Of a stretch of DNA of 64,000 bases, positions 34,304 to 46,239 are shown one piece after another. Within the stretch, counting starts at the first letter, position 1; each line of letters begins with the position of its first letter. Source of the DNA: Chrysemys picta bellii (Eukaryota > Chordata > Testudines > Emydidae); contig NC_088799.1 in the NCBI RefSeq assembly GCF_011386835.1, positions 73,613,302 to 73,677,301 on the forward strand, given 5' to 3'. Made by a program: the position numbers and the translations under genes. The notes below the pieces were generated by a model that was not told where the DNA came from, did no database searches, and saw nothing but the letters and a program-made list of their open reading frames with translations.

Positions 34304-34900
34304 TTAGAATTGCAAACTCTATGATTTCATGATCACTTTCACCCAAGCTGCCTTCTACTTTCAAATTCTCAACGAGTTCCTCCCTATTTGTTAAAATCAA
34401 ATCTATAACAGCTCCCCCCCCCCTTGTAGCTTTTTCAACCTTCTGAAATAAAAAGTTATCTGCAATGCAGTCCAAGAACTTATTGGATAGTCTGTACCGC
34501 GCTGTGTTATTTTCCCAACATATATCTGGATAGTTGAAGTCCCCCATCACCACCAAATCTTGGGCTTTGGATGATTTTTTTAGTTGTTTAAAAAAAGCCT
34601 CATCCACCTCTTCCACCTGGTTAAGTAGCCTGTAGTAGACTCATAGAATGACATCACCCTTGTTTTTTACCCCTTTTAGCCTAACCCAGAGAGACTCAAC
34701 ACTTCCGTCTCCTATGTCCATCTCCACCTCAGTCCAAGTGTGTACATTTTTGATATATAAGGCAACATCTCCTCCCTTTCCCCCCTGTCTATCCTTCCTG
34801 AGCAAGCTGTACCCATCCACACCAACATTCCAATCGTGTATTATCTCACCAAGTTTCGGTGATGCCAACAATGTCATAGTGGTATTTACTTATTAGCACT
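34278..34900 (-). pseudogene. CR1 ORF2, AP-type endonuclease domain
   Basis: The minus frames read 'GDVALYIKNVHTWTEVEMDI' with 'VESLWVRLKG' (34641-34877) and, after a frame break, '[16 protein letters not shown]' with '[11 protein letters not shown]' (34278-34616). GDFN and SDH are conserved catalytic blocks of the exonuclease/endonuclease/phosphatase fold, and both are intact here. In an active CR1 this domain nicks the chromosomal target. Confidence 0.9.
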
Positions 34901-35086
34901 TCCAGTTCTTCCTGCTTATTACCCATACTTCTCGCATTTGTATATAGGCATCTAAGATACTGATTTGCCCTGACCCTACTTTCTCTCTGCCATTATAGTC
35001 TACACTCCCTCCTATTTCCAGCCCTTCTCCCAGGTCTCCATGTTCCCCACTTACCTGTGGACTTTGCACATCGGTCCCTGTTGAAC

Positions 35087-35571
35087 CTAGTTTAAAGCCC
35101 TCTTCACTAGGTTAGCCAGTCTGTGTCCAAATAGGGTCTTTCCCCTCTTCAAAAGGTGAATGCTATCTCTGCCTAGCAGTCCTTCCTCGAATAGCATCCC
35201 GTGGTTGAGGAAGCCAAAGCCCTCCTGGCGACACCATCTTCGCAGCCAGGCATTCACCTCCACGATGCACCTGTCTCTGCTCAGGCCCCTACATTTGACA
35301 GGAAGAATTGAAGAGAACACCACCTGTGCTCCAAACGCCTTCACCCATATTCCCAGAGCCCTGTAATCACTCTTGATCCACTCGCAGTATCGTTTGTGCC
35401 CACATGGATGAGTAGCATGGGGTAGTAGTCAGAAGGCTGGATAATCCTCGACAATGTCTCCGTAACGTCTCGGATATGGACCCCCGGCAGGCAGGATACC
35501 TCCCGAGATGAAATGTCAGGGTGACAGATGGGCACCTCCGTCCCCCTCAGAAGAGAGTCTCCGACCACCAC
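35087..35571 (-). pseudogene. CR1 ORF1, SGNH-esterase-like domain
   Basis: The frame at 35341-35571 starts 'MVVGDSLLRGTE', the GDS(L) block with its nucleophile Ser, and has 'LLIHVGTNDTA' (block III with Asn). After a shift, 35087-35344 contains 'FSSILPVKCRG' and 'LLGRDSIHLLKRG', the D-x2-H block. All four blocks of a GDSL/SGNH esterase are thus present in order. CR1 ORF1 proteins are known to carry such an esterase. The frame is broken once near 35345. Confidence 0.85.
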
Positions 35572-35622
35572 TACCCTACGTTTCCTATTTGCAGTGGTGG
35601 CAGCAGACCTCCCAGCCTTAGG

Positions 35623-35746
35623 TAGGGTGACCAGATGTCCCGATTTTATAGGGACAGTCCTGATTTTGGGGTCTTTTTCTTATATAGGCACCTATTACTC
35701 CCCACCCCCTGTCCTGATTTTTCACACTTGCTATCTGGTCACCCTA
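35623..35746. mobile_element. Short hAT-type MITE with perfect 8-bp TSD
   Basis: 124 bp with inverted ends 'tagggtgaccagat' and 'atctggtcaccсta' equivalents, flanked by 'gccttagg' on both sides (35615-35622 and 35747-35754). It contains 'cctgatttt' in direct repeats. It interrupts ORF1 of the CR1. Confidence 0.9.
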
Positions 35747-35759
35747 GCCTTAGGGGTAC

Positions 35760-36429
35760 GAGGCTTCTCCTCCTCTACTGTAGGGGGTGATTCCGTCTCT
35801 CCTGTATCAAAAAGAGCATAACAGTTATTATTACCATGGTGGGAGGGTTCAGAGCAGGGGTGGTGCACTGCCTGCTGCCAGAAGTAACCAGCTGCCAGTG
35901 TCCACCCTGAGCCATCTCCTCCTCCACCAGTGGTGTGTCAGCAGTCCTGTGTACTGGGACAGCTACCTCAGCTGTCTCCACATCAACACCATCCAGGAAT
36001 TGCTCGTGGATTCGGATGCTCCTCAACCTAGCCACCTCCTCCTATAGCTCCCCCACCTGCTGCCTGAGAGATTCCACCAGCAGGCACCTTTCACATTGGA
36101 TGGTCCCCCCCAGCCTGGATGTCAGTAAGTGGGAATTGCAAATCACAGTCTCTGCAAAACAACACCAGGATCTGGGTAGAAGCATCCATGTTCAGGTGCT
36201 CTGTCTGACTACAGGCACAAGTGGAGGAGACAGAAGCAGTGCTGGCACAGGTGTTGCGGGTCTTCTTAACCTTCGTAGGCCTCCCTCTGTCAAACTCCCC
36301 TGTTTGCAGCCCCCTGGTCGCTCTGCCTCTGGGTTTTAAAGCCTCCTTGCCTAGGTCAGTCCCACCCCCTTGTGAGTCACACTGGGGAAGGCCAATCAAG
36401 GGAACAATCAAGGGAACACTTAGTCCCAA
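35760..36429 (-). pseudogene. CR1 ORF1, N-terminal Cys-rich and coiled-coil part
   Basis: Minus frames give a basic stretch 'GRPTKVKKTRNTC' and 'CRDCDLQFPLTDI' (36091-36429), then a coiled-coil-like stretch near 36005-36080 followed by 'VARLRSIRIHEQFLDGVDVE' (35775-36035). CR1 ORF1 commonly starts with a zinc-binding/coiled-coil region that binds nucleic acid. Two or more frame breaks are present. Confidence 0.65.
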
Positions 36430-37376
36430 CTGCCACAGCAGCTGTAACTGAAACTGAAGTCACCTGAAATCAGAATCACAATTAAAATTCAAACAGTCAA
36501 GCAAACTCACGCACTCCAACAGCAAGTACTCTCACTCTCATCTGGTAGCCTGTTCAGCTGCGGGATCTCTTGCTTTCATTGTTTTTCTCTTCACTGCTTT
36601 CTTTAGATGAATTGTTGTTTTGTTTATTTTAAAGGTGCAGAGATTTTCTCTTCTTTGTTCTGTAAGGGATTCTATACATGCCCATGTTATAAATATTTAT
36701 TAATAAGAATATTAACTAAAAGAGAGTAACACCAAATGAAACATGTAAAGTATAAAGAGATTGGCTATCTCATTAAGACTCTTTTGACTCTTATGGCATA
36801 GGTCCTCCCGCATTCCTACACTGGAGAGCTATTCATTATGATGCAGGGCTTTCAAGGATGTTGGGAATAAAGAAAATGGCAGATGGAAGTGTCCTAAACC
36901 CACCACCAATATAAGTCTGAATTTGTATGCAGGAAATCTCATATTGGTAGGTACCATTTTGTTGTGAAATTTCATTGTTAATTAAACCGATCAGGATTTA
37001 AATAATGTATTTTTGATTTTTTGAGGTATTATGAATGATAGGATTTGTCAGACTGGAGGAAAATGTCTAGCTTCTCAGATGCATAACTGCATGCTGTCTA
37101 ATAATGTAACACTAAATTGACTATGTGTATTTAGCAAGGATACATTAACATGGGTTGCTGCAAATTGAAAGGACTTGTTTTAGAAAATGAGCACGTTCCT
37201 TTATAAAAACTTGCATACCCTTCTTGCCATGATGTCTAATTTCTACATACAATGCCTCCTACATTCCTGCACCGAAAACATACTCACTTCTCATAAAGGT
37301 ATTTACAAAACATATCTGCACAGTTTTATCATTGCCTTCATTTTTCTTTACCCTTGCCATACTACATCCAAATGAA

Positions 37377-37470
37377 GGCCCCTCCCTGGATTAGGGCATC
37401 ATTGTGTTGTGTGCTGTACAGACTTGTAACAGAGCAATCCTTTTCCTAAGAGCTTAAAATCTAACTGTGC
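37377..37470 (+). repeat. LINE 3' UTR-like fragment
   Basis: 'gggcatcattgtgttgtgtg' with 'ctgtacagacttgtaacaga' and 'aagagcttaaaatctaa' resembles the common LINE tail phrase (cattgtgctaggcgctgtacaaac...gagcttacaatctaa). Confidence 0.55.
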
Positions 37471-39529
37471 TAAAATTTAATTCAGATAATCGTTCAATAT
37501 CTTAGAGGCTGTTCTAATACCATCTATCTATAATTTATTTATTTTTTATAATGGCAATGTAACATATATCCTTTAAAATCCACTGTCACTTAATCCTTTG
37601 GTTATCCTTTTTTAACATTCCTATTTTCAAGGGAAGTTAGGGGAGAGGGTTCTGTCTTCTTCATCCAAATAGCAGAGGTAATGAGACACGTATTATGTAA
37701 TACTTCAAAATAGCAAAATGACTTTGTCGCAATATCCATCTTTAAATACTCTGGGGGGGAGGTGTAATGTACATACTCACCTTAGTTGTGTCATGAAAAT
37801 TTTAAGAAAAACTCAAGTATCATTTCCTAAATGAAGCAGGCTTTTGTCAAATAATGGTGCAAAAATGTTTTATTGTGGTTTTAAATAATAAAAAAATAGG
37901 ATAATTTTCCCCTGATTGACTTGTCTTGATGAGTCGATTACAGTTTTATATTTGCCCATAGTTTCGGTCATGGTGCTTTGGTATTCAGAAAGGAGCAGTT
38001 TGCAAACCCAACTAATAGCTAATGCTACATTAATTTAAAAACATTAAAGCAAGCAAGCAAAACTATGTATGCTGTCTTGTTTCTCCTTCTACATTCAGTT
38101 TTGTAGAGCTTTTAGCTGCATCACTGCAGTATTGCCTGATCTCATTTTTTGAGTACTTAGAATGTATTATTGCTTTAATGCACTTCATGGGACATTACAT
38201 AACACTTACTTAAATTATTTTACTAATGTTAAGCAAGGGTTGCTGCATTATTAAACACCAGGCAGTAAGCAAAATAGTATAAACATGCATTTAAAGCATA
38301 TTGTTCAGGTATCTGAGTGTTTTTACATTAAGCCAATAAAACAGAAGTTTATAGAAATGCAGTAGCATTAATGTTAGAGTGTATTATAAATATAGCTAAA
38401 GATTTTAGTGTAGCTCAAATACATGTTTGGTTTAAACTTTTCTCTCATTTCAGATGTATAACTGCATCCCCAATTCAGTGCAATTAAATCCATAAACTAT
38501 TGGAAGTACTAAACACTTTCATAAAGGCAATATGTTGCTCATAAAGATTCTACACATATACAATAGAAAGATGTGCTTTCTTTTGTGTCGGTTTTTAAAA
38601 ATCCACTTAGCAGTTTGATGGAAGTATTTGGCTGGATTCATCCCCCCCACCCCCTCAAAGACATACTGTACTCTGCATGCTTTAGTAGACAAAGATGTTT
38701 AATTAGAGTTATTTTAATATAGGCTGGTTTCTGCATTGACACTATTTCAAGAGGTTCAGTCTCCAAAGCAGTATCAAAGCAGGACAAGAGATAAGGTAAC
38801 GGGTACAAATAGACTGTTATTTGTCCCCCTCTTGGCATAAATATTACATTCTGATTAATTGAGTATCCAGTTTTCACACTTAAATTACTTCAATAATTTT
38901 TTTTTAAATACCTAAAGGATTAACAATTATAGTTCAAGTTCCTGAAAAATAATTTAGACCATTCTGATTATTTGTATTTACATGTGCATACTAAGAGGGG
39001 AATGCATCTGTTTAAACTCATTCCCTATTAGTGGTTGACCTTCTGTCTGTTATAAACTAAGTAGATTAGAATTTAAAGATGAAGTATTTGATAAAAGTTT
39101 CAAAAGTGTTGGTGTATTGAACTATTTAACTGTTATCTCTTTGTCTTCTGCATAGTGAACCTTTTGCTATGTAAGGGCTCTGCTGCCTGTGTAGAAAGGA
39201 AGCCATTTTGTATTCACTTTCATACAGACTGTCATAGGAGACAGAATCATCCTATGTCTTCTCTTAGAAACACATCTCTATTATTCTTCATAGGTTTTTT
39301 AATCTAACATAAAACTCATTCACACTGAAGGAATCTCTTATTTGTACATAAAAGAAACAAATCTATGTTGCTAGTACGTTCAGCCTTTGATTTAGTGCCA
39401 AATGACACTTGGATTTAAAATTTAGTAATATATAAAATCATTATAGTCTATATGGCAAATCTAGCTAGAGGATAGATATCAAAAGGAATTGTTAATGGGG
39501 AATCATGAGTAAGGCTACGATTTTGCCAC

Positions 39530-39621
39530 GGGTATTTTTATTAAAAGTTATGGACAGGTCACGGGCAATAAATAAAAATTCATGGCCCATGACCTGTCCA
39601 TGACTTTTACTAAAAATACCC
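39530..39621. repeat. Foldback repeat (37-bp arms)
   Basis: Arm 39530-39566 starts 'gggtatttttattaaaagtt' and ends 'ggacaggtcacgggc'. Arm 39585-39621 is its near-perfect reverse complement ('gcccatgacctgtcc' to 'ctaaaaataccc'). The loop is 18 bp. It may be the core of a MITE whose ends are blurred. Confidence 0.8.
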
Positions 39622-42478
39622 TGACTAAATCCTTGGGAGATCCTGGGAGTTGCAGGGGGCTGCTACTGCTGGGGGGATATTGGGAAGTGTTTATAGAGGG
39701 ATCTTGCTGGCCCAACACTGTTCATGTTTTTATCAAAGATTTGAAAGAATATATCTTCTCCCAGCTTTGCATCTAGCCAGGTCATTCAACCAATACAAGG
39801 AGACGGTGAGGTTGTGTTCCTACTAGCAGTCTGCCTCTCCCTACCCCATTTTAGGAGAGATTCGCACTGTAGCAACAGTGACTGGACTCTTCCCATATGC
39901 ACAAGAGAAAGAAATTAACCACAAAATGAGACCTGAAGAATCATGAGATTGGTTTAAACACTGACATTTCAAAATAATGTTAGGGTTCTTTTTATTTGCT
40001 TTCTAGTTTTTGAGAGTTTGAGTTCATATTCTCAAGCTTTTTTCTGCAACAAGGCCTAGAAACTTACTTTAAAAAAATGAAAGCAGAGTTTTTGAGACTT
40101 GTGCTATTCCAAGAGCATCAAGTATCATGAGAATTGCAGACACTGAGGATAGGCAAGCAGATTTTGTGCCTTGGCTGGTACATTTTGATAATATTGTAAA
40201 GTTATATCAAATGTGGCATTCCAGGTGAGAGAGAGGCTAGTTCTGTATGATGTGAATTGGTCAAGCTGCCAGCATAAAATGCTCCTTAATAAAATGACTG
40301 TTTGAGATAGCATGTGAACTGCTACAAAGATCCCAAAAAGGAAAACTCTCCTTTCATTGATTTTACTCACTGGCCAGTCTTCACATACCAAGAAAGCCAG
40401 CCATGTTTCTCACTCATTCCAATTAGGTGAGACAATTCATAATGTAACCTTCCATTTTAATGACAATCTCATGAACTTCAATTGGTTTCTATTGCTACAA
40501 CTAAATGGTGTAAAGAGAACCTAATGACTTCAGATTGCCAAAGTAAACAGGTGTGTTTCAGTCAGGCGGTGTTAATATGTTCTAGTCTGGCATCCATATA
40601 TTGTCATTATGTCTGTCAGTACTTTTTCTTACACCAGATTTTGATCAGTCTTTTTAACAAGGTGCTTGTGGCCCGATTTCTGAATGGCCCTGACAACAAA
40701 CTATTGTCAAAATAAAAAATTGTGTAAGTTTATGATGTGTGATTACTCAGTTCAAGTAGGGGATTTTAATCTATTAAACCCTTTTGGTTTGCAACTTGAT
40801 TAGCCGAGAGCTCTCCTGTTCCCCTGGAGCATACCACCTCAGATGAGAAAAGAGAAGGAGATTCCTGGAATCTCCTTCATAGAAATGAGAAGCAGTGGCT
40901 AATTGGACATTCTCTGTAAGAGGTCCCCAAGTTCGGAATTTGGTCCTTACCTTGGTCCAATTGAGCCCACATTTCTTAGTGTTTGGGGCATATGGGAAAG
41001 CTCATCTGTTTTCCAGAGTGCTTAAGGAGGTAGGTTGAGGACTGGAAGAGCTTGATTGGGATAGTCAGATCTGCTTTGAAAGGGATGGTGTTTTATTGTC
41101 TGTTTTGTTTAACTGTTGGAACAAGATGGCTGCCATCTATTTTGGCACTGTACTGTAAGTTAATTATGTACGAGTGTGCCCAGAACACGCAGTGGGCAGA
41201 TTTTTAATATTTGATCAATTTAAAAAAAAATCCCATTCTTCAGTGAAGTTCAGTCTTTGGTACTTGCTTATCCTGCTGAAGGAGCTTTTTTACAACCTTA
41301 CTCCACCTGCAGACTATACATTACCATTACAGTAATTGGGCATGACCAGTCATTTGGGAGTGGCTGTGAAGATCCTCTTTGTAGTGTGATGGAGAGCGTA
41401 ATATTGACACAAGATAATGTTTTTAGTAGTAAAAAATATTTTAAAAATATTGCACTGCAAAACATTTTTTTCCTTGTGACCACAGCCAGATCTCAATAGA
41501 TAAAAAGCTACTACATTAATAGTTGTCTGGTTACTGACTGCATTTTTCATATTTATAGTTTATACAGCATTTTACATGATCAAATATTTCTTTATATGAC
41601 ATCTTGTTTGTACAACTAATACATATACTATGTGGTGTTGCTGAACTGCCAATGTAAACCAAACTCTTCATTAATTTGACACACAAACACTGCAGCAAAG
41701 TATGTGATCCCCCCCCTTTCCAGATGTTTATATTCTTGTTTAAAAATAAGGCAATATGTAAAAAAAAAATTTTTTTTTAAATGACACTTCTCAAAGTTGT
41801 TATTCTGCCCATATTCTTGTGGCAGCTTTTCAAAATGTTATATTCAAAAGACAGCTGTAATAATGTGAAATATTTATAAACTTTAGTTATTTTAGTCAAA
41901 AGATCCCATCTATAATTATATGGTGGGATGTGCAACTCCTCCCCAACCCTAAAATTCTGAATAAAACAGAAAACTGGCTTTCAACTTTTTAGGAAGCAGA
42001 CAGCATACTAATTGGTACTAAAATATTAAATATTTCATATCCATAGGTACAGCACTTCAATATTTCCAGCATTAGTTACATTGAGGAAAGGGACTACTAA
42101 AGGTTTAATTAAGGTGATGGGATGGCTTATGATAGAGTCTGCAGAATCAGGCTCTAAGTTTCATAGACTATTGTCTGTCTGCTATGTGGGTAGAGAGGGG
42201 AAACATTGTCCATGCTGTGATACTTAGAGAAATTTTGCCTGCAGAAGTCTGCAGCAGGCTTAAAACCTCTAGGAATACTTGGGAGTGCGTTTACCAACTG
42301 TCCCTGCTCCATCCTTTAAAAAGGATGTTCTCTTTCCAGCACAAGAATGTATAATGTGCAAAGGGAAATGGGACATAGCTGAACCCCCAGCACAATTAGA
42401 CAAATCTAATTAGTCCTACTTGCAATGCTAGTAGCCTCTCCTCAAATGCAGCGAATACAGGCAACCAAAATAGGGTCT

Positions 42479-42898
42479 TGTCACAGGGTGATCCCCTGAG
42501 AGTCTTTTCCAGCTTTAGTAACTGACCACCACAACTCCAGGTGTTCTTAACTTCTGCTGTATCTTATTATATCCCTTCAGCAGGCTGTAGCCTGGAGAGT
42601 TATTTACATACTATTTACAGTCAGTAGCCAGCTTTCCCACTTGCTTCTGAGAAGGATGTAGTATTAACCGCAGCCAATCCTGCCTTCCTACAGGCTTCTT
42701 ACTCTCCCCACAGCACTGCATTCCTGTCAGCTTATATAGTCCCAGGAAGGGGGTGACTTACACCTAATTAGCCCCTCAGTTGTATCTTTACTCAGCTAAT
42801 TGGCATCCTTTGCCAACTGCCTGCCTTTCAGTCAGGTCCCAGTTAATGTATACTGGTGAGGATTTGAGTAACAGGATGCAGAGTCAACTTCTGACACA
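42479..42898 (-). repeat. Solo-LTR-like element
   Basis: On the minus strand it starts 'tgtgtcagaagttgac' and ends 'caccctgtgaca'. It has a TATA-like 'actatataagctgaca' in the middle, as LTR promoters do. No matching target duplication is visible and no internal region is present. It may be related to the insert at 20095-21140, which shares the start. Confidence 0.45.
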
Positions 42899-45145
42899 GC
42901 ATAGCCTGTTTCAGACCTTCACAGTGATTTCAAAAATGTCTCCACTGTTAGGGTAACATAAAGGAGAGGCTTATAGCTTTAGGTCACTAGTTGAAAAGAT
43001 CATTATGAGCTAGCTGCCATTTACTGGCCTTTGCAACGTGAGTCTAATTCCTTTTGGTTAAGTACCCCCATCGAAGAAAGCAGGATGGTAGGCTCCTTGG
43101 TTGATGTTCTCTGCAAAGGCTGAGGACTGAATAAATACAGATACTAAACTACCCTGTTACCATCAGATGGTGTTGACCTTTGACATCAACCTGATTTTGG
43201 GAAGGCCATACCCAGGATTAAACTATAATGTATATGTTAGTAAAAGCTAGATACTTAAGGAAGTAATAATACAAACAATTAAAGCTATAATACAAGTAAG
43301 AGACAATAAGATGAAAATTTGAAATAGGCTTTTCAATAAGCTTGAGGCCTAACACGGCCTAGTAGTTAGCATGAGGCCTGAATAGTTACCCTATGTGTTT
43401 GACCTATGTTATAAGATTTAGCGATACATATCTTGTGATAAATATAAGCCACAAAAGAACAGATTGATCTTAAAATAACAGATTTTGGGGGCTTTTTAGT
43501 TCATGTAACCATGGAGCAAAACTGCATTAATGTATTTAAACCATTGAGAAATGCATTGGTGGAAATAGCTTACGCTAGCTATCAGAACCCTAATTATGGT
43601 CCTGAGGAATAACAAACATGGGCATGAGGCCAAGACTTAATTAAATATGGTCCCAGATGTGTGAGGATGTAAGGAAAAAAGCTTATAGATGGTTGTCAGA
43701 ACAACCCCTAGTTTGGAAATTGGGATGACAGGATTATGGAAACTTTAGCACCAATCCCACTGATGGTGCTACTCCACTTCCTATTCTGTTCATCTTCAAC
43801 GCCCATCAGCTAACCTAGATGGCGTGTCCCTCTGCTGAGGATGGCAGCTCAGCCCCTTCTATTTACATGGCACACCAATCTCATTTCCTATAACATTTCA
43901 AGTACCTGCCTGAATAAAAAAATAAATAAAAAACCCTCAGTGATCTGTGAATTTTGCACCTTAAATGAATTAAAGACTACACAAGTCAGGGTTGAAACAC
44001 ACTGATTAGCATGTGTGGGAAAATTAGATATGTAGCTCCTCTTTTGAAGAAGACTCAAGTCCTCCAGTGTTACCAGTTCAATTCCTTTCCCATGTACTAA
44101 ATTTTTCTAGTCTGGGAGAGTAACAAGAACGACCTGAAACCAAACAAAGGAAAGAGGGGCACTAGGGAAGAACCAAAGACATTAGTGGTGAGATTCAAAC
44201 CTGATTTATAGTATACAACCAGATCATTACATTTTGTGAAATATAAAACTAAGACACTCCAGTAAACCAGCCAGCAATTACATTACCAATATTAGATATA
44301 TAAAAATGAATGGTAGTGCAAATTTTTTGCTCAGAATGTTTTATTGAATTTCAAACCATTATATAGTACAAATATTGTAAACTCAGAGAACAAACACATA
44401 AAATACAAGAGCTATAAATATTATACAAGCAAGAAAAGAAAAAAGTTAACTGCTTCACACTTAGGCCCTGATCCTGCAATTAGATCTATGCAGATGTACT
44501 CATGTGTGCTTGCAGAATCTGATTCAAGTCACCTGCAGAGCATTATTCAAGAAAATCTTGGTCTATGGTTTAGTTCCCTGGATCTTTCTTAGTTTACTAT
44601 CTTTTCTTTCAAATGAATTCAGTCATTATATGAACTTCCTCAGCTATTGTATGCGTGAGGTTGGATCATAAAAATTACTCAGGGAAAAACAGAATTGAAG
44701 TAAAGCAACATGTGCTCGCTAGTGTTCTCTATGGGGTAAAACGAGTGATCATCTTACTTACAGGGAGAGCACATGCTTTCTTTTTTCTGGAATTGCCAAT
44801 CTTGGAAGTTGCACTTGGTAGACGGGAGAAAACAACTTAGCTCAAGTGTTGTTTGATACATTAAAACTGTCTGTCTGTGCCTGACATACAATGCTCACAC
44901 AATGGGCCAAAATTCACTGCAGCAGAATTAAAACAATTCAGCACCAAATGAGAATTTCAGCAGAAAATGTCTTCTGCTGGGTACTCACAAAGCAATGGGA
45001 AGGCAGAGTTGGCAGTAAAGACAACCAAGAGCCAAGTAGCAATGCCAAAGGCAAAATAGATGGGAAGAGACCATCACAATGCACTCTACTAGGGACTATT
45101 AGCACAGGACAGAGGCTGATGGGCCAGGGAACCAAAACTCTGCTT
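42899..45145. other. No gene recognised
   Basis: Short frames only. A conserved-looking structure is not evident. Confidence 0.45.
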
Positions 45146-45559
45146 CAGGGCTGGCCCACAACATTTTGGCATCTGAGCCGGGGAGCTCAAATGACACCCC
45201 CATGTCCCCTTGCTTGGGCCAAAACTTTGAAAGGTCTCAATTCTGCCTTCTTCCTGTTCTACATCTCTCATGGTACTGCTCTGCTACCTACCCCAATAAA
45301 GGAGAACTAACAACTTAAAATGCCTTGTTCAAAAATTTTAAGTAACACTTAACTTTCAAATGCCTGAACAGCAAATGTAACTTTTCTTGTCTGCATGGTA
45401 AACACTGGCATTTTTATCTGTTTGAATAATCAAAGTGGTGCTTTCTGTGCCTTCTTGGTTGCAAAGATTTGAACTACTTCCTGAAGGTCCACACTCAGGG
45501 CCAGCTCATGCTCTGTTGAGATGGTTGCAAGGCCGACCAGCCTTTCCTGTGTCATTGTG

Positions 45560-46205
45560 GATCATAGATATTTTTATTAACTTCAGCTTGAAGAAGCTGC
45601 GTTATCCACCGGTAACTGTTACAGGAAGTGTTAGAAGTATGCACAGAGCAACAAAAGCATTTGGACAGAGGGTGATCATCTTATTTGTGCACATATATTC
45701 CAGAAAAACCTTTGGAGTTGATCTTGTTGAAATATATCTTGAAAGGGCTTTCAGTTCATCACCTAACTCACACGCATCAATATTGCGCATGTCATCATGT
45801 ATCAACACTGTCTCTAGTGGCCTGCATTGCTGGTGTAGGTCTTCTTCAGGTATAGTGAGGAGTTTTGGAATATCATACAACATCTCAAATATAATGCTGT
45901 GTTCCTTGAGCTGCATGAAACATTCTTCAACTGACTGTATTGCACAATCTAGCACCTGGTTAAAGAATTCAACTTTGAATTGTTGTTTGGGGTCTCTTGT
46001 GGGATTATCCCATGCCTCGTAATCAAAATGTCTTCTTCTTCGGTGACTCTTGTGTATTCTTGAATGGGTGGGAAAATAGCTTCAGTGTGAAGTTCCTCTG
46101 CCAACTTCTGTGCACTCTTCAGAACGTTTTGAAATCCCTCATCTGACTGGTAAGACTGTAGGTATGACTTTGCTTTGTCCAGTTGTTCCATTGCTCCAGA
46201 TATAT
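45560..46205 (-). pseudogene. hAT transposase, C-terminal part with dimerisation region
   Basis: Starting from the telomere-repeat joint, the frame runs 'DLDISGAMEQLDKAKSYLQS' and 'QKLAEELHTEAIFPPI'. After a shift near 45950 it gives 'LDCAIQSVEECFMQLKEHS' and 'CPNAFVALCILLTLPVTVT' (45602-45955), the hAT C-terminal dimerisation signature. Two frame breaks are seen. The upstream DDE core is absent. Confidence 0.85.
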
Positions 46206-46211
46206 CAAGGT

Positions 46212-46237
46212 CCCTAACCCTAACCCTAACCCTAACC
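46212..46237. repeat. Interstitial telomere repeat (CCCTAA)4
   Basis: Four perfect CCCTAA units plus CC. On the coding (minus) strand they read TTAGGG. They lie exactly between the N- and C-terminal pieces of the hAT transposase and translate as 'VRVRVRVR'. Confidence 0.97.
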
Positions 46238-46239
46238 GA

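Larger units (their letters stand above)
31445..36560 (-). mobile_element. Nearly full-length CR1 LINE carrying four nested insertions
   Basis: Read on the minus strand from 36560 to 31445 it has ORF1 (basic/Cys N-terminus, then an SGNH-esterase-like domain), then ORF2 (endonuclease, then RT) and a 3' UTR ending at 'agattcatag' near 31445. It is interrupted by Harbinger MITEs at 31708-32003 and 34007-34303, a hAT MITE at 35623-35746 and an 84-bp hammerhead-bearing insert at 32881-32964. Without these it is about 4.3 kb, close to a complete CR1. The 5' limit is approximate. Frameshifts and stops make it inactive. Confidence 0.9.
36561..42478. other. No gene recognised; 5.9 kb, AT-rich
   Basis: The only definable items are a LINE-tail-like stretch at 37377-37470, a hairpin at 39530-39621 and an A10T9 run at 41760-41778. 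I see no exon-like frame; the remaining frames are short and of random composition. Confidence 0.45.

Noticed and set aside
44891..45310. 139-codon plus-strand frame
   Set aside because: Crosses the left end of the hAT transposon and has no domain or splice signature that I can support.
45435..46022. 195-codon plus-strand frame
   Set aside because: It is antisense to the hAT transposase C-terminal part, whose minus-strand reading has a recognisable family motif.
46212..46237. Chromosome end or large telomeric block
   Set aside because: Only four units, flanked on both sides by one transposon.
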